DNA of 34,276 bases, taken from assembly GCA_016209225.1 (NCBI GenBank), contig JACQWO010000073.1:1-34276 (forward strand), in the 5' to 3' direction. Positions 1-7,411 of this stretch are shown here, one piece after another; within the stretch, counting starts at the first letter, position 1; the number at the start of each line of letters is the position of its first letter. Source of the stretch: Desulfobacterales bacterium (GTDB lineage: Bacteria > Desulfobacterota > UBA8473). The notes beneath the pieces are model-generated. The model was given only the letters and a program-made list of their open reading frames with translations, was not told the DNA's origin and ran no database searches. The translations under genes were made by a program, and so were the position numbers.

Positions 1-64
1 ATCCAAAATAAACTTCTTCAAATCGCATCTCCCGAATCTCCTGTAGCATCTCTGTCCGTCTCAT
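1..64 (-). CDS. IS transposase, N-terminal fragment (ISNCY-like)
   Basis: Reading leftward from an ATG at 62-64, the sequence encodes MRRTEMLQEIREMRFEEVYF and then runs off the window edge. A GGAGG ribosome binding site lies six bases upstream. From memory, this opening (RTE-LQEIR-MRFEE-Y) is typical of a family of rve-type IS transposases often filed under ISNCY, in which a helix-turn-helix follows. Only 21 codons are visible, so no catalytic residue can be checked. The two AAACCGGACA copies just upstream probably belong to the end of this element. Confidence 0.6.
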   Translation of the reverse strand, partial: MRRTEMLQEIREMRFEEVYFG

Positions 65-90
65 CCGTCACCTCCATCGGTGACTATAAT

Positions 91-123
91 AAACCGGACA
101 GATTGTGTGCTACAAACCGGACA
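91..123. repeat. Direct repeat AAACCGGACA, two copies, at the IS end
   Basis: AAACCGGACA occurs at 91-100 and again at 114-123, just upstream of the IS transposase start. On the transposase strand it reads TGTCCGGTTT. The spacing of 23 bp and the position suggest transposase-binding sites at the end of the insertion sequence. This is an inference; the other end of the element is outside the window. Confidence 0.5.
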
Positions 124-185
124 TATCACGTGTTACTAACAGAGTGAGAGCATTTTGTTGACACTTGCTTCCATATCTATTATAA

Positions 186-330
186 GTTGATTAGTAACTA
201 TTCAGGTAGGCACAGAGGCACAGAGCACCAAAGGCACAAAGTAGGAAAAAAACAATGAAACGACCCTGCTCCGCTTTGCTTTGTTCCTATGTGCCTTTGC
301 CACTTTGTGCCTGAGTAGTTACGTTGATTA
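186..330. repeat. Palindromic intergenic repeat
   Basis: The left arm (about 186-246) and right arm (about 285-330) are imperfect inverted copies. GTTGATTAGTAACTATTCAGG matches the reverse complement of CCTGAGTAGTTACGTTGATTA with few mismatches, and both arms hold GGCACAAAG and GGCACAGAG/GGCACATAG units. No reading frame is evident. The GGCACAGAGGCACAGAG type of repeat is seen scattered between genes in many environmental bacterial genomes. It may be a miniature element or a folded RNA. Confidence 0.6.
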
Positions 331-336
331 AAACCT

Positions 337-582
337 ATGATGCATAGACCATTAATCACCCTATTAATTTCCTACCTGTTAGGGCTTTTGCTTGGTAACT
401 ATCTTTATCTTCCTGCCAAACCCACCTTAATAGTTATAGCAGCTCTTCTGCTTGTGTTTTTAGGTGCAATCTTGCTTAACTGGAAAGGTTTAGGCATTAT
501 TCTTTTTCCAGTTGTCGGGTTAAACTTATTTTGCGACAAAATGAAACTTATTTTGCGACAAAAATTTGCTGGCTGGCTCTAG
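337..582 (+). pseudogene. comEC: ComEC/Rec2 N-terminal fragment, interrupted
   Basis: The start (MHRPLITLLISYLLGLLLG) matches the start of ComEC/Rec2, the inner-membrane channel for DNA uptake, which is normally about 700-800 residues long. Two hydrophobic stretches are visible at residues 5-25 and 30-60. The similarity ends near residue 59-60, where the sequence becomes AT-rich tandem repeats (522-563) and a stop follows at residue 82. Either of two adjacent ATGs (337 or 340) could be the start; no clear ribosome binding site is seen. The break coincides with a TG that looks like the end of the Mu-like prophage, so the gene was probably split by its insertion. The rest of comEC is not in this window. 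Confidence 0.6.
513..563. other. Putative prophage terminus with two MuA-type binding repeats
   Basis: AAACTTATTTTGCGACAAAA is present twice, at 522-541 and 544-563, giving a 22-bp period. Mu ends begin with TG and carry MuA-binding sites of about 22 bp in tandem, starting a few bases inside. Here a TG at 513-514 sits directly after the last recognisable comEC codon and nine bases outside the first repeat. The five bases before it, CCAGT (508-512), would be the target duplication. The matching end is not seen on the right side of the window. Confidence 0.55.
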
Positions 583-584
583 GA

Positions 585-604
585 CAAAAAAATCCTGCCG
601 GATT
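585..604 (-). terminator. Possible terminator after the methyltransferase
   Basis: On the minus strand AATCC, GGCA, GGATT forms a 5-bp stem with a 4-nt loop, followed at once by a run of seven Ts. It lies about 110 bp beyond the stop of the methyltransferase gene and just inside the proposed prophage end. The stem is short, so the assignment is tentative. Confidence 0.4.
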
Positions 605-711
605 GGGAGGTAAATTTTTCGAGTAAATATACCCCAAATCCACAGGAATACGGCCGCACAGAGAGCGGTCTAATTGTATATTAAATACCGTTTAAACCGG
701 CTTAAAAGCAC

Positions 712-1482
712 CTAATAATTCATTACCAGAAGCTCTGTAACCTTTTTCTTTTTGTCTGCACCTCCAGCACTGTATGATGTATTCACAACTTCATATCTAA
801 ATTCTTTGTATAGGTTCTTAATCTCCGGCAGATCGTTGATCGACATAATAAATTTACCCTTGATGCCCTTGAGAATCTCTCTGAGCTTTTCAAAGTCTTC
901 CCGCTGGAAAATTCCATCACCATAATAATCCTCACAACCCAAATACGGTGGATCGATATAGAAGAATGTGTCTGGCTTATCAAAGCGGGTTATTACTTCT
1001 TCATATGGCCTGTTTTCTATGTAAACACGCGCCAGACGTAGATGAATGGCCGACAATTCTTCTTCAATCCGCAGAAGATTTAAACGAGGCCTTGCTGTAG
1101 TAGCTATAGAAAAGGATGGATTTTTAATCCTCGCAGCGTAGCCCAGCTTCAATAGATAATAAAAGCGCACAGCCTTTTGAATGTCAGTCAGGGTCTCCGG
1201 AGCTTCCTGCCTGAATCGATAGAATTCATCCCTCGAAACCAATATCCATTTGAAATATCGAATAAACTCCTCGAGATGATGTTTTATAACGCGGTATAAC
1301 GTGACTAGATCGAGGTTTATATCGTTGATAATTTCAACATGAGACATATTTTCGTCTTTTTTAAATAGCATCCATGCAGCCCCTGCGAATACCTCAACGT
1401 AGCATCTATGCTTCGGTATTTTAGGAATAATTTTAGGTGCTAGCAGCGATTTGCCGCCCATATACGCCAAAAAGCTATTCAT
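712..1482 (-). CDS. D12-class N6-adenine DNA methyltransferase (Dam-like)
   Basis: This 256-residue protein has the layout of D12/Dam-type adenine methyltransferases. The N-terminal SAM-binding segment is YMGGKSLLAPKI (7-18) with VFAGAAWMLF (31-40), and the catalytic DPPY motif is at 177-180. It should transfer a methyl group from SAM to adenine in DNA; the site, perhaps GATC, cannot be told from the sequence. A strong GAGGAGGGG ribosome binding site precedes the ATG. It is the last gene of the late strand, where Mu carries its DNA-modification gene mom, so it may protect phage DNA from restriction. It is full length for the family. Confidence 0.92.
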   Translation of the reverse strand: MNSFLAYMGGKSLLAPKIIPKIPKHRCYVEVFAGAAWMLFKKDENMSHVEIINDINLDLVTLYRVIKHHLEEFIRYFKWILVSRDEFYRFRQEAPETLTDIQKAVRFYYLLKLGYAARIKNPSFSIATTARPRLNLLRIEEELSAIHLRLARVYIENRPYEEVITRFDKPDTFFYIDPPYLGCEDYYGDGIFQREDFEKLREILKGIKGKFIMSINDLPEIKNLYKEFRYEVVNTSYSAGGADKKKKVTELLVMNY

Positions 1483-1567
1483 TTTCCCCTCCTCTCTTGC
1501 AAAAACCCTGACTATATGATATTGCTTTCCCCTATCTACTAAGAGGGAAGTCGGGCTTTTGCCTGTT

Positions 1568-1609
1568 CGGATGTTGCTGCATCCGTTCGGTGAGGAGGGG
1601 CCCCCTCCT
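1568..1609. repeat. Two adjacent hairpins between the tail cargo gene and the methyltransferase
   Basis: CGGATG (1568-1573) pairs with CATCCG (1580-1585) around a 6-nt loop. AGGAGGGG (1593-1600) pairs with CCCCTCCT (1602-1609), giving a GC-rich, nearly uninterrupted palindrome. Neither is followed by a T run on either strand, so they are not standard terminators. They fill most of the 137-bp gap between 1482 and 1620, which has no convincing gene. Confidence 0.5.
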
Positions 1610-1619
1610 TACTGGCTTC

Positions 1620-1817
1620 CTAAATACCGGCTGTTTCTGCTATCTTCTCTCCAACCTTTTCACCCTTCACAAGTAACGTTTCATTCTCAATCACAGGCTG
1701 ATCCTCAACCGTTATCCACTCATATCCTTTTCTTGTCTCCGGCGGCTTGGGAGAACATATCCACCCAACTATTTTGCTGTCAGATAATCTTTTTTCAACA
1801 TATCCCCAGTGAGCCAT
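1620..1817 (-). CDS. Small hypothetical protein after the tail fiber
   Basis: A 65-residue protein of unknown family (MAHWGYVEKRLSDSKIVGWI...). A GGAGGA ribosome binding site precedes the ATG and the gene starts 8 bp after the tail fiber stop, so it should be in the same transcript. It has no signal peptide or membrane span and a lysine/glutamate-rich C-terminal third. Small genes in this place in tailed phages often help fiber assembly or form part of the fiber, but nothing in the sequence proves that role. Confidence 0.7.
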   Translation of the reverse strand: MAHWGYVEKRLSDSKIVGWICSPKPPETRKGYEWITVEDQPVIENETLLVKGEKVGEKIAETAGI

Positions 1818-1825
1818 ATTTCCTC

Positions 1826-3091
1826 CTAATCGCTAACGCTTACACCATCAGAATCCACAAATCCATGAACATGGATAACAAGTCTACCATTACCACTTGT
1901 CCACATATATTCGAAAACACCATTTACTAATTCCATGAAGACTTCGTTTACCTTATAACTAGTATTATCAGCTACTGTAGTCATAGCTACAAGTCTACCA
2001 TTACCACTTGTCCCATCTTTTCGAAAATATGCAGAATCAAGTGGTGCTACTGCACTATAAACTTTATTCCCTAATATAGCTTGGCGTGCCGTCGAAGGGG
2101 CATATCGAGTCGAGCCTACAGCGGGGTCTAAATCAACGTCTGTCCAAGCGGACGCAGCTCCTGCATTTAGAGATACTAAATCAAATCCGTCCCGCCACAT
2201 ATAGACCCCGTGCTCAGCCATATCAAATGCTCTGATAATAGCATTTGTCACTGTACTGTTGTATATGATCCCAACCTTCGTATATCCAGACTCTGCTATT
2301 GTAGCACCTTCCCTTATCACGAAATCAGATGCAACGGGCTGTCCGGTTACGGTATTGGCAATATAGACTATATAAAATTCATGCGCCGTAACTGCATCTC
2401 CTGCTTTTAGTTGTCCGCCACCTGCAGCAAGGGCAAGTTTCAGGGTGACATCAGTCCATGCTGCCGCCCCTGGGGGCGTGAATGGAAACGAGACTTTGAA
2501 TTCATCGGCATCAACATATTTAAGGATTGACCCTTTAATCCTAAGCGGTAGAAGTAGTTTTTCAAGGAAAGTGGTCGTGTGTTCTCCATCCTGTTCATGT
2601 TCGAACGCGAATGCTGTTTCGATAGGGCTCAAAGAATCATCCACATACTTCCGGGTAGCCAGAACCACAGCCGGATCTATCAGCAGGTTGACTTCCGCTT
2701 CACTGCTTACTTCCATAATAAACCTAATATACAAGTCTTTTCCCGATCCTTCGGCCAATACTGGCTTATACGTCTTCGGATATTTACCGATAGCGAATAG
2801 ATTTCCGTCACTGTCGAACAACCCCACTTCACAGACATCCCACCCTCCGTCTTCCGGCGGGATAACAGCCTCTGCTACTATATAATTGGGATTTTCAGGA
2901 TCACGCGCCAGGCTGTTCAGGGAATCTCTCCATTGTTCATTTACCAGGCTGGTCTGCCCTTTACTCGGCGTGTATTCCGCATTACCCACAGCCATCTCAG
3001 TTAACGATATAGGTGTTCCCCCAGCAATTGCTTCAGCAACCTTAGCTTCTCCCAATGTCGTTAAAATTATGTAGTAATTCTGTGTAGTCAT
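1826..3091 (-). CDS. Tail collar fiber protein
   Basis: 421 residues. The N-terminal ~150 residues (TTQNYYIILTTLGEAKVAEA...) match the phage tail-collar fiber family (PF12571 type), which attaches the fiber to the baseplate. An FEHEQDGEHTTT segment at about residues 163-174 is like the EH-x-DG-H turn common at the start of fiber shafts. The C-terminal ~250 residues are probably the shaft and receptor-binding tip and should be specific to this phage. SGNGRLV occurs twice near the C-terminus, encoded by a 25-bp exact DNA repeat. The start abuts the stop of the upstream baseplate gene. No invertible segment or second fiber set is seen. Confidence 0.88.
   Translation of the reverse strand: MTTQNYYIILTTLGEAKVAEAIAGGTPISLTEMAVGNAEYTPSKGQTSLVNEQWRDSLNSLARDPENPNYIVAEAVIPPEDGGWDVCEVGLFDSDGNLFAIGKYPKTYKPVLAEGSGKDLYIRFIMEVSSEAEVNLLIDPAVVLATRKYVDDSLSPIETAFAFEHEQDGEHTTTFLEKLLLPLRIKGSILKYVDADEFKVSFPFTPPGAAAWTDVTLKLALAAGGGQLKAGDAVTAHEFYIVYIANTVTGQPVASDFVIREGATIAESGYTKVGIIYNSTVTNAIIRAFDMAEHGVYMWRDGFDLVSLNAGAASAWTDVDLDPAVGSTRYAPSTARQAILGNKVYSAVAPLDSAYFRKDGTSGNGRLVAMTTVADNTSYKVNEVFMELVNGVFEYMWTSGNGRLVIHVHGFVDSDGVSVSD
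1878..2013. repeat. 25-bp exact direct repeat inside the fiber gene
   Basis: The same 25 bases (ACAAGTCTACCATTACCACT... on the plus strand) are found at 1878-1902 and 1989-2013. The offset is 111 bp, which is exactly 37 codons, so both copies encode TSGNGRLV in the fiber tip. Recombination between them would remove 37 residues without changing frame. Confidence 0.9.
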
Positions 3092-3763
3092 TTATGCCTC
3101 CAATGGATTCACAGTTATTGTTTCAACGGCTTGTATTGCCATGCCTACATACGGTGTATTGCCTGACAGCTCCGCTTCTGTCTGATTCCAGGGATACACA
3201 GTTATAGCTTCCCCAGAGTTTATGCAGGATACTATTGTTGGTTGTACACTCCGGGTACCCACATGCATCACAATCGTGTCTATCTTTGACCGTGCAGGTT
3301 TCCAATCATTTACTATAAACGGTATCAGATCAAAATCTTCTTCCTTAAACCCTTCATTTTCAGGTAGTGTTACCTCCGGCCTGAACTCCGCCCACCGGTC
3401 AGGATCGAAATGGCGGACATTGACAATTTTGTTGCATATATACCCATACTGCTCCAGTATTTTAGGAAGACCCTGAATGCCGCCGCCTAGCATCTGCCAC
3501 GCATATGCATCAATTACCCTCTGTTTGAATTTTTCATCATCCGTTTCCAGATTGTACCTCCTGATTCCTCTCGATCTGGCGAACCGGACAATATACTCCT
3601 TTTCACAGGTCTCCGGCTTAAACTGAGACCTGAGCCATAAAATGCTGTCACGTACATCATCCAAAACCAGCGCAGCACCCTTTACAATCACAGAAAGGGG
3701 TCCAGGCTTCCATATCAGGGGCCAGCGCAGGGTATCCTTAAAATATTTCCAGAAAAGGCTCAT
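3092..3763 (-). CDS. Baseplate/tail protein, P2 gpI / Mu gp48-like
   Basis: 223 residues, placed between the J-like baseplate gene and the tail fiber, where P2 has gpI and Mu has gp48. The N-terminal half (DTLRWPLIWKPGPLSVIVKGAALVLDDVRDSILWLRSQFKPETCEKEYIVRFARSRGI, given here in outline) has the look of this family, which joins the baseplate wedge to the fibers. The C-terminal ~60 residues contain two similar blocks ending in ITVYPWNQTEAE and ITVNPLEA. It starts 3 bp after the J-like gene stop and ends next to the fiber start. Confidence 0.75.
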   Translation of the reverse strand: MSLFWKYFKDTLRWPLIWKPGPLSVIVKGAALVLDDVRDSILWLRSQFKPETCEKEYIVRFARSRGIRRYNLETDDEKFKQRVIDAYAWQMLGGGIQGLPKILEQYGYICNKIVNVRHFDPDRWAEFRPEVTLPENEGFKEEDFDLIPFIVNDWKPARSKIDTIVMHVGTRSVQPTIVSCINSGEAITVYPWNQTEAELSGNTPYVGMAIQAVETITVNPLEA

Positions 3764-3766
3764 ATA

Positions 3767-4921
3767 CTATTCCTCAGACGACCAGGTTGCCGTCAGGTTC
3801 AACGAATTCAATACTGCCAGATCATCATCATCCACCTGGATGTCAGCTATTGGCGATGTCCAGTTGATCTTTTTAATACCTTCCACTGCCATAATAACCG
3901 ATACCAGTCTGTCCATTGTTAGATCCTCTCCGATCTGTAAAGGATTCACATCCGGCACCGGAGACGGGTCTTCAAACATGGCCCGCAATCGATTCTCTGC
4001 ATCCGCCAAAATTCCGCTCTCTGAACCGGATACCAACTCAAGTTCAGCATCAATAGTCACATTCAATCCAGTTGGTGCTTTCACTAAATAATCATCATTA
4101 ATCGGTGCTTTTCCCGCTATAACCGTTTCCACCGAATCAAGGAGATCCTGCGTTGGAATCCCTGCTGTCCCTTTAATAATTATATCGACCGTACCTTGTC
4201 CCCGTGGATGCTGATCCGCTATCTTTACGGCAACCACTCCTGTCACACCCAATGCCCATGACATGTAGGCGTACTTGGTCACGCCGTTATTCTCCATCCA
4301 CTTCAGCGAATATCTCTCTCTTAGCCTATCATCTGTCTCAGCATCTGCCCCCTCACTTTCGAGCCAATCCGAGCGGTTTTCAACACTGTCCACACCGGGT
4401 ATTGTGGTGGATATCTCCGAAATCTGTCCTGCGGTCACATTAGCCCCCTGTCCATACTCTTCTGATTCAACAGCCACTGACACCTCGGTCCCGCCGTCCG
4501 GCAACACCGCGCTTTCTGTAGTTACAAATCTATATATATTGCCCTCTCCATCGGGTTTAGTCTTTACTATTCGTCCAGCGGGGATCGATACATTCCCTGT
4601 TGACCCGGTACGCATAAACCAGACATTGCCTTTCGCTTTTGTGGTGGCTTTTCGTGACACATCCACCATGCTGCAATGCAGGTCCAGCCATAGCCCTGTA
4701 GCAGTTTCAGGAAATGCCTGTGAAAATATGGTCATCAGAAATTGATATAGCTGATAAAGCCCCCATGCCCATATCTCGATCAACCCGCGGGCCACACCCT
4801 TATTAAGACTCAACCGATTCGGAAGCCAGCCCTTGGCAGCGTATTCGTCCTGGACATCGTTGATACGGTCATACAGTTCCGTCCGGATCTCATCCAATGT
4901 CTTACTGATAGGGATTGACAT
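3767..4921 (-). CDS. Baseplate J-like protein (Mu gp47)
   Basis: 384 residues. Residues 1-110 include the LPNRLSLNKGVARGLIEIWAWGLYQLYQFL region, and the centre has the beta-rich AGRIVKTKPDGEGNIYRFVTT and VTAGQISEISTTIPGVDSVEN segments typical of the baseplate J-like family. This family forms the wedge around the central hub of contractile tails. It overlaps the gp25/W-like gene by 20 bp and precedes the gpI-like gene, the usual J order. Length is usual for the family. Confidence 0.92.
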   Translation of the reverse strand: MSIPISKTLDEIRTELYDRINDVQDEYAAKGWLPNRLSLNKGVARGLIEIWAWGLYQLYQFLMTIFSQAFPETATGLWLDLHCSMVDVSRKATTKAKGNVWFMRTGSTGNVSIPAGRIVKTKPDGEGNIYRFVTTESAVLPDGGTEVSVAVESEEYGQGANVTAGQISEISTTIPGVDSVENRSDWLESEGADAETDDRLRERYSLKWMENNGVTKYAYMSWALGVTGVVAVKIADQHPRGQGTVDIIIKGTAGIPTQDLLDSVETVIAGKAPINDDYLVKAPTGLNVTIDAELELVSGSESGILADAENRLRAMFEDPSPVPDVNPLQIGEDLTMDRLVSVIMAVEGIKKINWTSPIADIQVDDDDLAVLNSLNLTATWSSEE

Positions 4922-5336
4922 CTTTAATTACCATCTCCATTTTCTCACTGTTATACTCAATTACCAGGTTAAACGGGTGATCCTCATCTATAAATTGCCA
5001 CGATACTATGGCCGTGATACTTGTCTCATCCCATGTATCAATGCTACACGATACCGATCCGACCTGAACCCTGGGATCTGCCTGCACCCGCCTCTGTATC
5101 TCTGTCTCAAAAGCCATGCGGTTGGCCAGGACATTTTCCTCTTTGATCCAGTCATGAATAAGGCTCCCGAACTCAATATCATAAAACAATTCGCCAAGCC
5201 TGGTGAACAATCTCAACCTGATATCCTGCATACCGGTTTCAGGCCCATCTTCGGTCAGTACAAGCTCGCCGTTTGCCGCCACAACCGCCTGTAAATCACT
5301 GTCTAATTTAATATCCTGTCCAAATATATCGTCCAT
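4902..5336 (-). CDS. Baseplate wedge protein, gp25/W-like (Mu gp46)
   Basis: 144 residues in the GPW/gp25 family, the conserved wedge protein at the start of the sheath. Visible hallmarks are DIKLDSDLQAVVAANGELVLTEDG, the DIRLRLFTRLGELFYDIEFGS core and the IQRRVQADPRVQVGSVSC strand. It sits between the V-like spike and the J-like gene, the order conserved in P2 and Mu relatives. The gene starts 2 bp after the spike gene stop. Confidence 0.88.
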   Translation of the reverse strand: MDDIFGQDIKLDSDLQAVVAANGELVLTEDGPETGMQDIRLRLFTRLGELFYDIEFGSLIHDWIKEENVLANRMAFETEIQRRVQADPRVQVGSVSCSIDTWDETSITAIVSWQFIDEDHPFNLVIEYNSEKMEMVIKDVNPYQ

Positions 5337-5338
5337 AA

Positions 5339-6043
5339 TCAGTGTGAATGATGATTCGTATTGCCTCCCGAATCTATGATCGTCCCTGTTGCCTGAATAT
5401 TGCCGTCAACATTCAAGTCTCCCGAAATTAAATTAGCCCCCGCGCCTCCCGCTGATAACGCTCCGTTTAAAACGATACTCGGAGCCTGTATTGTTACAGT
5501 GCCATCAGCTATGATTGTCCATGCTCCGCCTATATTTGTAGAAACGTCCCCATCAATGTTTTCACTCTTGTTACCGCCTATGCCTGATTGCTGGTCTCCG
5601 GATGTCATATGAATAATTTTGTTGTCAGCTTCGATCTTAATATACACCCCCGATTCCTTCTGAATGATAAAAGCCTCCAGCTCACACTCCGGCGCACCAT
5701 GCCCGTGCCATCTGAAATTCGATATCCTCGGATAGTTAGGATCACCGTCATAATACTCCAGATCGCAATATGCCCCTGCCACAGGAGGACACACAACCCC
5801 CCGATTCTGTCCTGCCCATAATATTGGGATTTCAGCCTTTGGGATAACCGCCTCCTTTTCGTCAACGCTATCATCGTTTCTCAAGGGCTGCACATCGGCC
5901 CAATATTGGCCGTCAGAGGCATAAACTTTAACTACACGGGCCTTTCTCACGATACGGTAGTATGACCTTAGATCAGGCATCACAAGTTCAACTACACGTT
6001 TTAAAATGGCGTTTAAATCAGAATTTTTCATATTCCGTCCCAT
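5339..6043 (-). CDS. Baseplate spike protein V-like (Mu gp45)
   Basis: 234 residues. An N-terminal OB-like domain (about 35-115, RVVKVYASDGQYWADVQPL) is followed by a repetitive beta-helical spike (about 120-225) rich in G, I, N and V. The C-terminus is NTNHHSH, with H232-x-H234. In P2 gpV and Mu gp45 such an HxH motif at the spike tip binds iron, so the same is inferred here. The protein would pierce the outer membrane on sheath contraction. The start overlaps the hub gene by 26 bp; a second ATG at 6031 is an alternative. Confidence 0.9.
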   Translation of the reverse strand: MGRNMKNSDLNAILKRVVELVMPDLRSYYRIVRKARVVKVYASDGQYWADVQPLRNDDSVDEKEAVIPKAEIPILWAGQNRGVVCPPVAGAYCDLEYYDGDPNYPRISNFRWHGHGAPECELEAFIIQKESGVYIKIEADNKIIHMTSGDQQSGIGGNKSENIDGDVSTNIGGAWTIIADGTVTIQAPSIVLNGALSAGGAGANLISGDLNVDGNIQATGTIIDSGGNTNHHSH

Positions 6044-6818
6044 ACCAGATAAAAGTCCTCACAGAACGATCTTTAACCTCATGTCTTACCCGCACCGCAC
6101 GAAAATTGCCATCGATGCCACGCCTGGTATCAACCAGTCTGAATAGATGCGAATGCCTGAACCCTGCTATTAAAAATGTCTCCACCATGTTCAAGGCGCG
6201 TGTCCCGTTATCTGGAGAGTGTTTGATCAGCCCTGCCCCTGTCTCAATCTCCGGCACATCGCCCGGCTCGTCAAAATCCCCCCAGTTGATCTTCCCGTCC
6301 TCGTCCATCCAAAGCGCCCATTTGCTCATATCAATACCAAAAGCCTTCCGGCAAGTATGGGCACATTGTCTTGCCACCTGCCAGACAGGTACACAGGATG
6401 CCGTGAATCTCGGAAAAACCATCCCGGGTGAATCAATACGTCCAGCCTCCATACCTGCCTCTCCAATAGCCCACTTGATAATCGCCTCCGGAGTTTCATT
6501 CTCCCAGCTTTGGGTAATATGCGTCACAGAAAGAGGCAGCTCTTCACCAACCGCGTCAATCAATACCTGGTCATTTGTTCCAGGTCTTCTACTTGATACC
6601 GTCCCTTTCCAAACAGCCGGTTCCTCATTCCTGTAGCCTAGCCGGATATCTACAGCACCGCCTACCTTTATGCCCTTAAAATACTCCCCTTTCGGGTCCG
6701 GCAGTGTTACCTTGGCGTTGCCTAACGGCATATGCCGTTCCGATCCAATCGAAACATGAGGCGCCCTGATTATTTCCAGGTCGTCAATTAATATATGCGT
6801 TCTGATCCCCGATATCAT
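6018..6818 (-). CDS. Baseplate hub protein, late-control D-like (Mu gp44)
   Basis: About 266 residues of the phage late control gene D family, which forms the trimeric hub between tail tube and spike. The family is recognisable in ISGIRTHILIDDLEI at the start, the LPLSVTHITQSWENETPEAI region (about 105-124) and WALWMDEDGKINW. I place the start at the ATG at 6818 because it forms an ATGA overlap with the upstream gene; an ATG seven codons upstream (6839) is also open. It precedes the V-like spike gene, as in P2 and Mu. Confidence 0.86.
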   Translation of the reverse strand: MISGIRTHILIDDLEIIRAPHVSIGSERHMPLGNAKVTLPDPKGEYFKGIKVGGAVDIRLGYRNEEPAVWKGTVSSRRPGTNDQVLIDAVGEELPLSVTHITQSWENETPEAIIKWAIGEAGMEAGRIDSPGMVFPRFTASCVPVWQVARQCAHTCRKAFGIDMSKWALWMDEDGKINWGDFDEPGDVPEIETGAGLIKHSPDNGTRALNMVETFLIAGFRHSHLFRLVDTRRGIDGNFRAVRVRHEVKDRSVRTFIWYGTEYEKF

Positions 6819-7411
6819 TGTCCTATGCCGGCCTTCCATCCTGCTGCTAACGGGCCTGGATCCTCCATTATCGCCTTGTTCTGTACAGGTTTAGCAGTCG
6901 TAGCCTTTGGGGTGGTATTTCCTCCCTTTGCCTTGTCAGAGACCACAATTTGCTTCTCTTTCTTTTGTGCGGGGGGGTTATGCTCGACAAATTTAAGGCT
7001 TGCTACAATAACGTCATCCTCATCTGTCTCTCTTGAGTCCAGACCGGCGAATACAACCTGATCAATGCCTCTGGCCCTGGCGTGTGTGTTTATAACATCA
7101 TATACTTTTGGATCCCCCCCGTTATCCTGTCCCCTGAATATAGCGGAAAGAGAGGCCAGCTTGTCATAACAGGTAGTCTTTTTTCCGTCACGTTTAGGGA
7201 AGAAATCATCATCAGTGACCAGTTCAAGCTCTATGTGTATGTCCGAATCCTCCCATCCGTGCGGTGTCTTCACCTTGCCCGACATTGTGTCCGGCTTCGC
7301 TTCATCAAACCTGACAAGCCCGGCGATAGAAAGACTTTTTAAAACCCCCGGGACGAGTTTTTTCCCAAGCCTGACCTCACCATGCTCAAATTTTAATATC
7401 CCGTCATACAT
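6815..7411 (-). CDS. Tail protein between tape measure and hub
   Basis: 198 residues, family not certain. Its place between tape measure and D-like hub is that of Mu gp43 and of LysM-type adaptors in other contractile tails. The N-terminal ~135 residues are mixed alpha/beta (FEHGEVRLGKKLVPGVLKSL); the C-terminal ~60 are a flexible K/P/T-rich tail. No LysM motif is visible. The ATG at 7411 is chosen because it lies six bases after GGAGG and overlaps the tape measure stop by 8 bp. Upstream in-frame ATGs (7414, 7468) would overlap more. Confidence 0.7.
   Translation of the reverse strand: MYDGILKFEHGEVRLGKKLVPGVLKSLSIAGLVRFDEAKPDTMSGKVKTPHGWEDSDIHIELELVTDDDFFPKRDGKKTTCYDKLASLSAIFRGQDNGGDPKVYDVINTHARARGIDQVVFAGLDSRETDEDDVIVASLKFVEHNPPAQKKEKQIVVSDKAKGGNTTPKATTAKPVQNKAIMEDPGPLAAGWKAGIGQ

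Noticed and set aside
522-563. Two 20-base repeats as a CRISPR remnant
   Set aside because: The period of 22 leaves only two bases between copies, so no spacers exist; the arrangement fits transposase-binding sites at a phage end.
1559-1930. 123-codon plus-strand open frame starting MPVRMLLHPFGEEG
   Set aside because: It runs through the hairpins and the antisense of two minus-strand genes with good ribosome binding sites; no protein-like pattern is seen.
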